A stretch of DNA of 10,193 nucleotides from Acidimicrobiales bacterium (GTDB lineage: Bacteria > Actinomycetota > Acidimicrobiia > Acidimicrobiales > RAAP-2): assembly GCA_017883105.1 (NCBI GenBank), contig JADGOF010000052.1, forward strand, positions 1 through 10,193, read 5' to 3'. The notes under the pieces were generated by a model, which was not told the DNA's origin, made no database searches, and saw only the letters and a program-made list of their open reading frames with translations. Positions within the stretch are counted from its first letter, which is position 1, and each line of letters starts with the position of its first letter. Position numbers and translations under genes: made by a program. Shown here piece by piece: positions 5,135 through 10,193 of this stretch.

Positions 5135-8122
5135 TCAACGGTCCCGCCGCCTGATGATGAGAGCCCGGCGGCCGACCGTGCCGAGCAGCAGGAATGCAGC
5201 GCCGAGCCCGAAGATCCAGGGGAGGGCCGCCGGGGCACCGGTGAATGCCAGATTGGGGGCGCTCGAGCTGTCGGTCGCTGCCGCCGAGGCGGCGGCGCCG
5301 GACGAGCCGGTTCCGGATGCGTCGGTCGAAGAGGATCCCGTCGACCCGCTCGAGGCACTGGTGGACGGAGAGGTGGTGGTTGTGGTGACCGCCGGAGCCG
5401 TTGTCGTCGTAGTGGTGGACGCCGTGGCGGCGGTGAACACCACGGCCACCGTCCACCCCGATACCGAGTCGGTGATGTCAGTCCCCGTGTAGGTCACCGA
5501 CTCCGCAACGGTGTTCGAGATGTCGAAGAGGGCGTTCCCATTGCTGTTGGTGACCACGGTGGCCGCTGCCGGCGTGACGGCGGGTCGCAGACTCGGTGCC
5601 GACGGTGAGTCGGCGATCGAACCAGACTTCGCGGTGGCGGCGGTGATCACCGAGCTGCCACCCGAGGGACTCAACGACACCTTCTTTCCGGTGACGGGAC
5701 GCCCATTGGCGTCCCGGAGCTCGACGGTGACGGTCACCACTGTCTTGCCGTCCGCTGGGCTCTTTACAGCATTGGCCACGACGGTGGAATCGGCCTTCAC
5801 CGGAAGCACCGGCGGCGGGGTGCCGAAGGTCACGGAGGCCAATTGCGAGAGCAACAGGCCATCCGCCGAGTCGGTGGCCGAGTAGGTCACGACCTCGGTC
5901 TTCGCGTCGGTGACGGAGAAGCGGGCCACTCCTTTCGAATCAGTGATGCCCGGACTGACGCCGGCCGTCACCTGGATGGGCACGGACACCGAGCTGCCCG
6001 CCGAAGGAGCCAGAGTGATCGCCTTTCCCGCCACCGGGTTGCCGAAGTAGTCGGTGAGGGTGATGCTCACCGAGGATGCCGAGGTGCCGTTGGCCGCCAC
6101 GTTGACCGGACTGGCGGAGACCGTCGACTGGTTGGCATCTGCGCTCCCGGCCGTGAAGATCGCAGTGGGATGCGACGTGAGGGTGACCTTGCCCACAGAG
6201 ACGGTGAACGTCAGCATCTCGGCGATGGTGCCCCGCACACCGAACTGCACGCCGCCTTGGCTATTGGTGAGGTTCGACCCGCCCACCGCATCTACAAGTA
6301 CGTTCTTGTTCGGGCTGGCAGTCACCGTCACAGCCACGCCGGAGACGGGTGACGATGCGGTGTTGATGACCGTGACGTTGACGATGGCTTCGGTGAACCC
6401 GTCAGCGGGTGCCGGCGATCCACTGATCGTCACCGTCGAGGCGGTCGGAGAGACGGTGGGCGGGGGTGGCGTGTCAAATGCCACGACGGTCTTCGCGTCC
6501 AGGTTCACTCCGTCCGTGGTGTCGGTGGCACTGAAGGTGACTGACTCGGCCATGTTGTCCGTCACGGCGAACGCGGCCTTGCCCGAACCATCGGACACTG
6601 CCGTGTCCCCACCGGTGATCGAAGCAGTTCCGGATGGAGAATTGAAAGAGAGGGTGACAACCTTGCCCGAGATCGGACTTGTCCCGTTCGATGCCACCAA
6701 CGTCACCGTCACTGCTGTCCCTGCGCTGCCGGTCAACGCCGGGGACGGGCTCGCGGTGATGGTGGATGCGCTGGCAGACACGGTGAGCGGCGCTCCGAAG
6801 GTTACCGATGCGGTCGACGTCAGCGTCACTCCGTCCACAGTGGCCCGATAGGTCACCGTCTGGGACACCGCGTCCGTCACCGAAAAGGTGGCCAGGCCGC
6901 TCGCATCGGTGACATCGGACCCGGCCGAGCTGGGGACGATCACCGAGCTCCCGGTGGCTGCGGCAAGTTGCACGGTGTGTCCGACGATCGGCGCAGGTGA
7001 GCCATGGACCGAACGATCTCGTAGGCTCACGGTGATCGTTGATTGGGTCGAGCCGTCTGCCGGCACCGATGCCGGGCTCGCTGTGGCCGCCGACACCGTT
7101 TGATTGATCGACTGGGGAGCGAACGTGACCTGCCCTGCCTGCGTCACGTGAATGGCGTCCGTGCTATCGGTGGCGCTGTAGGTGACCGCCTCGGCAGTGG
7201 AGTCGGTGACGGTGAAGGTGGCGTGCCCACTGGCATCGGTCACTGCACCGGAAGCGGGCACGATGGTGGAGTGGCCACCCTGCGCGGCCAGGGTCACCGT
7301 CTTGCCGGGGACGCCGACCGAATTCCCATCGTCGAGTGTCACCGTAACCGTTGCCGGATCGAGGCCGTCCGCCGTCACGCTCTGTGTAGCCGGCTGCACC
7401 GTTGACAACGTCGGGGACACCGATGTGACCGGTTGGGGCGAACCGTCCCCGGGGTTGAGAGTGCCCGAGTCGGTCGGGTCGGTGTGCACCTGGAAGGGTT
7501 GGGAGAAGTAGTGGGGGGCAGACAACCCGATGTCGCTTCCGCCACCCTGGCCGATGTAGAGCACGCACTCGTTGGCTGCGCCGAGTCCACACTTCGGCGA
7601 GCCCGACGGGCTCTCGCCCAGGCTGACATGGTCGGGCAGCGCGTACACCTTGTAGGGGATTCCCGAGTTGGTCGAGGTGTTGACGACGTCGATCGAACCG
7701 TCGCCGTCGACCGAGATGGTGCCCCCGGCATAGGCGGTGTTGCCGTCGCAGCTGTTGATGGTGGTCGGATTGACACCGTTGGGCGCGGCGCACTCGAGGA
7801 TGAAGATGGACGCCCCCGGGTTCAGCACGCTGTTGGCCGGGACGACCACATTGATCGGCTGTCCACTGTCGAAAGGGGTGGTGGCGGTGAAGGGTGCCTG
7901 GGCCTGGGCGGCGTCGGTGATGGTGTTGCCCGATACACCCACACCTGTTCCGGCGCCGGCGGTTCCGGAAAAGGCTAAGGCTGCCGCAGAACCGGCCACC
8001 AGCAGCAGTGCACCGATGACCTGGAGGATGCGAAGTGACGTCCTCCCTGCGCCGTGTGGGGTCTGCGATCGCTGGCCGCCCCGGTGCTCGACCCCGTGTG
8101 CTCCGTGTTCCCGTCCGGTCAT
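5135..8122 (-). CDS. Large cell-wall protein: neocarzinostatin-like domain, six Big_1-like Ig domains, LAFTG sortase signal
   Basis: The 995-residue product looks like a wall-anchored stalk protein. A basic N-terminus and hydrophobic signal (about 29-52) lead to a neocarzinostatin-like domain (about 65-215) with Cys111/Cys125, CDGNT, and Cys178/Cys186 within a CVLYIGQ context. Six Ig-like repeats of Big_1 (invasin/intimin) type follow, beginning near residues 232, 338, 446, 553, 659 and 769. Each carries a PADG-like entry, a GKTVTL-like strand, a TDASGHATF-like turn and a VTYSATD-like strand. A Thr/Ser/Ala-rich linker (about 899-955) then leads to LAFTG (958-962), a transmembrane segment and RRRDR, a class E sortase signal. 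ATG 8122 is supported by GGGGAGG seven bases upstream. It starts the tightly packed run into pstC and pstA. Big_1 domains typically act as rigid spacers in adhesins; what the head domain binds is unknown. Confidence 0.85.
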   Translation of the reverse strand: MTGREHGAHGVEHRGGQRSQTPHGAGRTSLRILQVIGALLLVAGSAAALAFSGTAGAGTGVGVSGNTITDAAQAQAPFTATTPFDSGQPINVVVPANSVLNPGASIFILECAAPNGVNPTTINSCDGNTAYAGGTISVDGDGSIDVVNTSTNSGIPYKVYALPDHVSLGESPSGSPKCGLGAANECVLYIGQGGGSDIGLSAPHYFSQPFQVHTDPTDSGTLNPGDGSPQPVTSVSPTLSTVQPATQSVTADGLDPATVTVTLDDGNSVGVPGKTVTLAAQGGHSTIVPASGAVTDASGHATFTVTDSTAEAVTYSATDSTDAIHVTQAGQVTFAPQSINQTVSAATASPASVPADGSTQSTITVSLRDRSVHGSPAPIVGHTVQLAAATGSSVIVPSSAGSDVTDASGLATFSVTDAVSQTVTYRATVDGVTLTSTASVTFGAPLTVSASASTITASPSPALTGSAGTAVTVTLVASNGTSPISGKVVTLSFNSPSGTASITGGDTAVSDGSGKAAFAVTDNMAESVTFSATDTTDGVNLDAKTVVAFDTPPPPTVSPTASTVTISGSPAPADGFTEAIVNVTVINTASSPVSGVAVTVTASPNKNVLVDAVGGSNLTNSQGGVQFGVRGTIAEMLTFTVSVGKVTLTSHPTAIFTAGSADANQSTVSASPVNVAANGTSASSVSITLTDYFGNPVAGKAITLAPSAGSSVSVPIQVTAGVSPGITDSKGVARFSVTDAKTEVVTYSATDSADGLLLSQLASVTFGTPPPVLPVKADSTVVANAVKSPADGKTVVTVTVELRDANGRPVTGKKVSLSPSGGSSVITAATAKSGSIADSPSAPSLRPAVTPAAATVVTNSNGNALFDISNTVAESVTYTGTDITDSVSGWTVAVVFTAATASTTTTTTAPAVTTTTTSPSTSASSGSTGSSSTDASGTGSSGAAASAAATDSSSAPNLAFTGAPAALPWIFGLGAAFLLLGTVGRRALIIRRRDR
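5429..7429 (-). repeat. Six tandem Big_1-like Ig domain repeats within the 995-residue protein
   Basis: Six diverged units of roughly 105-130 residues start at about 7429, 7111, 6787, 6466, 6148 and 5818 on the minus strand. Each ends in a V.F-type strand before a Pro-rich or short junction. The last is the longest, with an inserted Ser/Ala/Pro-rich loop of about 25 residues. Nucleotide identity between units is low, so the duplication looks old. Confidence 0.75.
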
Positions 8123-8129
8123 TTGTCTA

Positions 8130-8136
8130 CCTCCCC
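8130..8136 (-). promoter_or_regulatory. Ribosome binding site of the 995-residue surface protein gene
   Basis: GGGGAGG on the minus strand, seven bases before ATG 8122, fixes this start. It lies in the 97-base gap 8123-8219. I see no clear promoter boxes or strong terminator hairpin there, so it is open whether this gene is transcribed with the gene upstream or from its own promoter. Confidence 0.65.
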
Positions 8137-8219
8137 GACTGCCCGCTCACGGAGTCCGGCATTTGGCGCTGCAATTGCCTGGTTCATCGACCCACCATCC
8201 GACCGCGCGACTCGGCGCT

Positions 8220-10193
8220 TCACGACGCTCCGAGGAACGGGGCGTCGAAGGAGTAGACGCCTCCGCTCCGACCCGTCAACCAGTACCCGGCGGAAGTGGG
8301 ATCGCCGGTGATCCCCACGATGGGCGTGCTGTCGGGGATGGTCGAGGCCGAGCCTTGGAAACCGGCATCGCCGAGGGCGAATACGCCGCCGTCGGTGGCC
8401 ACCAGCCAGTAACCCCTGCCATCGCTGGTGGAGGACATTCCCACGACCGGTGCGTTGAGGGGGGTCTGGGCCAAGGATCCGTAGAAGGCGGCATCGCCAA
8501 AGGCGAAGACGCCGCCGTCGGCGGCCACCAGTCGGTAGCCTTTGCCATCACTTGTGGGAGCAACGCCCACGACCGGTGCGTTGAGGTGCCTTCCTCCCAT
8601 TGATCCGAGGTAGGCGGCATCGCCAAAGGCGAAGACGCCGCCGTCGGCCGAGACCAACCAGTAACCGTTGCCATCGCTGGTCAAGGCCATCCCCACAATC
8701 GGTGCGTTGAGGTGCATCCCGGCCAGTGAACCGAGGTAGGCAGCATCGCCGAAGGCGAAGATGCCGCCGTCTGCCGAGACCAGCCAGTAACCCTTGCCAT
8801 CGCTGGTCGAGACAATGCCCACGATCGGTGCGTTGAGGTGCATCCCGGCCAGTGAGCCATAGCTCTGAACGGCACCGTGAGGGGCAACGTCACCAGAGGA
8901 ATCGACCAGCCAGTAGCCGTTCCCATGAGAATTCGGGGCCATGCCCACGACCGGACCGGTGAGGGTGAACGGCAGTACGAACTTTGCAGTGACGAGGATC
9001 GAGAGGCCTTTGGTCGCCGTGGTGCTGTCGGCATCACTCACTTCGACGGTGAAGCTGAAGTGGCCGGCCACCGTTGCGGTTCCGGAGATCACGCCGCTGT
9101 TGGGGTCGAGGGAGATACCCGCTGGCAGTGACCCGGCGAGAATCGACCACGCGTAGGGCCCCTTACCTCCGGCAGCGGACAGCACCCGCGAGTAGGCGCT
9201 ACCGACCGTGCAGCCCGACAGGGACGTCGTCGTCACGGTGAGAGGAGGCACCCGCACGGTCAAGGTGAAGGCCTGGGTTGCGGCCGTACCGATGCCATTG
9301 GTGGCGGTGATGGTGATGGCGAACACGCCGGTTTGGGTCGGAGTGCCCGAAAGCATGCCGGCCGCGGAGAAGGTCACCCCGGAGGGCAGAGACCCGGTCT
9401 CGCTGAAGGTGGAAGCCGGTGTGCCGGTGCCCGTCACCGTGAATTGGCCGGCACTACCCTCGGTGAACAGCGCATGGTCGACCGAGGTGATGGCCGGAGC
9501 CGCATCGACGGTGAGCGTGAAGTGCTGGGTGGCGGCGGAACCGACACCGTTGGCGGCAGTGATGGCAACGGCAAACACCCCGTCTTGGGTCGGAGTGCCG
9601 GAAAGCACGCCAGCAGCGGAGAAGGTTACTCCGGTAGGCAGGGAACCGGACTCAGCGAAGGTGGGAGCGGGAAACCCGGTGGCAGTGACGGTGAAGTTCC
9701 CGAGGCCGCCATCGGTGAAGGTGGTGCCGGAGGCCGAGGTGATGGCCGGGGCCGCATCCACAGTGAGGGTGAAGGACTGGGTGGCCGGCGAGCCGACACC
9801 GTTGGTGGCGGTGAGGGTGATCGAGAAGGTTCCGCTCTGGGCCGGAGTGCCTGAGAGCATGCCGCCACTGGTGAGGGTCACCCCGGTGGGCAGGGAGCCC
9901 GTCTCGGAGAATGTGGGTGCCGGAAAGCCGGTGGCGGTCACCGTGAAGGTGCCGCCGCTTCCTTCCGTGAATGTGGCGTGGTTGGCCGAAGTGATGGTCG
10001 GCGGAGCGTCGACGGTCACGGTGAAGCTCTGCGTGGCGTCAGGGCCGCTTCCGTTGTGGGCGGTGAGTGTGATCGGGAAGGTTCCGCTCTGGGCCGGAGT
10101 GCCGGCCAACACGCCGCCGCTGGTGAGGGTCACCCCGGTGGGCAGGGCGCCCGTCTCGGAGAACGTCGGTGCCGGGGTGCCGGTGGCGGTCAC
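8220..10193 (-). CDS. Large surface/secreted protein with He_PIG-like Ig repeats and C-terminal GYWLV propeller-like repeats, 5' end outside window
   Basis: The last 657 codons are visible. The frame is open at the right edge, so the true start and any signal peptide lie outside. Residues are numbered from the edge. One partial and three complete 84-residue units (to about residue 317) carry TFTVTATGFPAPTF, LPTGVT, LSGTP and TQSFTLTV strands, resembling putative-Ig (He_PIG) domains. A fifth, classical He_PIG-type unit follows (about 318-410; LPAGISLDPNSGVISGTA). The rest is six repeats of 42 residues (the last 34) with the consensus PVVG...TSDG.GYWLV..DGGVFAFGDA..YGS. Such repeats recur in secreted actinobacterial proteins, and a beta-propeller is my inference. 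The protein ends in FLGAS with no sortase or membrane anchor. It could be an adhesin or the C-terminal part of an exported enzyme whose catalytic domain lies outside. The stop is 97 bases before the next start. Confidence 0.82.
   Translation of the reverse strand: MTATGTPAPTFSETGALPTGVTLTSGGVLAGTPAQSGTFPITLTAHNGSGPDATQSFTVTVDAPPTITSANHATFTEGSGGTFTVTATGFPAPTFSETGSLPTGVTLTSGGMLSGTPAQSGTFSITLTATNGVGSPATQSFTLTVDAAPAITSASGTTFTDGGLGNFTVTATGFPAPTFAESGSLPTGVTFSAAGVLSGTPTQDGVFAVAITAANGVGSAATQHFTLTVDAAPAITSVDHALFTEGSAGQFTVTGTGTPASTFSETGSLPSGVTFSAAGMLSGTPTQTGVFAITITATNGIGTAATQAFTLTVRVPPLTVTTTSLSGCTVGSAYSRVLSAAGGKGPYAWSILAGSLPAGISLDPNSGVISGTATVAGHFSFTVEVSDADSTTATKGLSILVTAKFVLPFTLTGPVVGMAPNSHGNGYWLVDSSGDVAPHGAVQSYGSLAGMHLNAPIVGIVSTSDGKGYWLVSADGGIFAFGDAAYLGSLAGMHLNAPIVGMALTSDGNGYWLVSADGGVFAFGDAAYLGSMGGRHLNAPVVGVAPTSDGKGYRLVAADGGVFAFGDAAFYGSLAQTPLNAPVVGMSSTSDGRGYWLVATDGGVFALGDAGFQGSASTIPDSTPIVGITGDPTSAGYWLTGRSGGVYSFDAPFLGAS
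8223..8954 (-). repeat. Six tandem 126-bp repeats encoding 42-residue GYWLV...FAFGDA units
   Basis: The units are 8829-8954, 8703-8828, 8577-8702, 8451-8576, 8325-8450 and the shorter 8223-8324 (34 codons). Each has a VVG strand, TSDG.GYWLV, DGGVFAFGDA and YGS. Units two and three are almost identical in protein. Stretches of more than 25 identical bases recur at the 126-base period, for example from 8701 and from 8827, indicating recent duplication or gene conversion. Unit four has GYRLV (Trp to Arg). Confidence 0.92.
9243..10193 (-). repeat. 252-bp tandem repeats encoding 84-residue Ig-like (He_PIG-like) units
   Basis: Three complete units, 9747-9998, 9495-9746 and 9243-9494, are each exactly 252 bases with no indels. 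A partial unit, 9999-10193, continues past the right edge. They are similar in both protein and DNA. Unit borders fall at the VDA.P/ITSA junction. The exact period suggests recent expansion; the number of copies outside the window is unknown. Confidence 0.92.

Noticed and set aside
2774..5456. Longer in-frame starts for pstA (3092), pstC (4279) and the two short neocarzinostatin-like genes (4665, 5456)
   Set aside because: The extra N-terminal sequence lies inside the upstream coding genes and reads as out-of-frame nonsense. Overlap starts or good ribosome binding sites support the shorter forms.
6054..6851. A 265-codon plus-strand frame that reads like a Val/Thr-rich protein
   Set aside because: It is the reverse complement of the Thr/Ser/Val codons in the Big_1 repeats, which mirror into similar residues. 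No ribosome binding site or independent motif supports it.
8123..8219. Possible terminator or promoter in the 97-base gap, including the small palindrome GCAATTGC
   Set aside because: There is no stable GC-rich hairpin followed by a T-run, and no convincing -35/-10 pair. The palindrome is too short to support an operator.
7737..8603. A 288-codon plus-strand frame spanning the gap between the two surface-protein genes
   Set aside because: It overlaps the ends of two strongly supported minus-strand genes and shows no family signature.
10191..10193. GTG at the right edge as the start of the 8220-10193 gene
   Set aside because: It falls in the middle of an Ig-like repeat unit at the matching position of VTATG in the other units. 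The gene simply continues beyond the window.
8223..10193. Direct repeats considered as a CRISPR array or intergenic satellite
   Set aside because: The periods of 126 and 252 bases are multiples of three, stay in one open frame and encode protein repeats; there are no short repeats with unique spacers.

Overview
The window is high-GC DNA in which every supported gene lies on the minus strand, so the genes read from the right edge to the left edge. The GC content, the class E-type (LAxTG) sortase signals, the neocarzinostatin-like domains and the 42-residue GYWLV repeats all suggest an actinobacterium. The last feature is one I associate from memory with Acidimicrobiia. The lineage is an inference; there is no rRNA or other marker to confirm it.

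Layout in direction of transcription: (1) 10193-8220, the C-terminal part of a large surface or secreted protein. It has 252-bp tandem repeats encoding 84-residue putative-Ig (He_PIG-like) domains, one classical He_PIG domain, and six 42-residue GYWLV...FAFGDA repeats that may form a beta-propeller. (2) 8122-5135, a 995-residue secreted protein with a neocarzinostatin-like domain, six Big_1-like Ig domains, a Thr/Ser linker and an LAFTG sortase signal. (3) 5111-4557, a short membrane-tethered protein with one neocarzinostatin-like domain. (4) 4557-3757, a third protein with that domain, ending in an LAYTG sortase signal. (5) 3760-2774, pstC. (6) 2774-1602, pstA. (7) 1542 to beyond the left edge, a PstS-type phosphate-binding protein.

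Genes 2 to 6 are packed tightly: a 23-base gap, then overlaps of 1, 4 and 1 bases. PstS follows after 59 bases. The three neocarzinostatin-domain proteins therefore look co-translated with the phosphate ABC transporter permeases. This pairing of cell-wall or adhesin-type proteins with pst genes is the main point of interest. The second is that the PstS-like protein has Glu where I expect the phosphate-contacting Arg. The ATPase (pstB) and phoU are not in the window; if present nearby they should lie past the left edge.

There is no gene-free stretch longer than 300 bases. The largest gaps are 8123-8219 (97 bases) and 1543-1601 (59 bases). I see a strong ribosome binding site in each, but no convincing promoter, PHO box or terminator. 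I found no tRNA, rRNA, CRISPR array, insertion sequence or attachment site.
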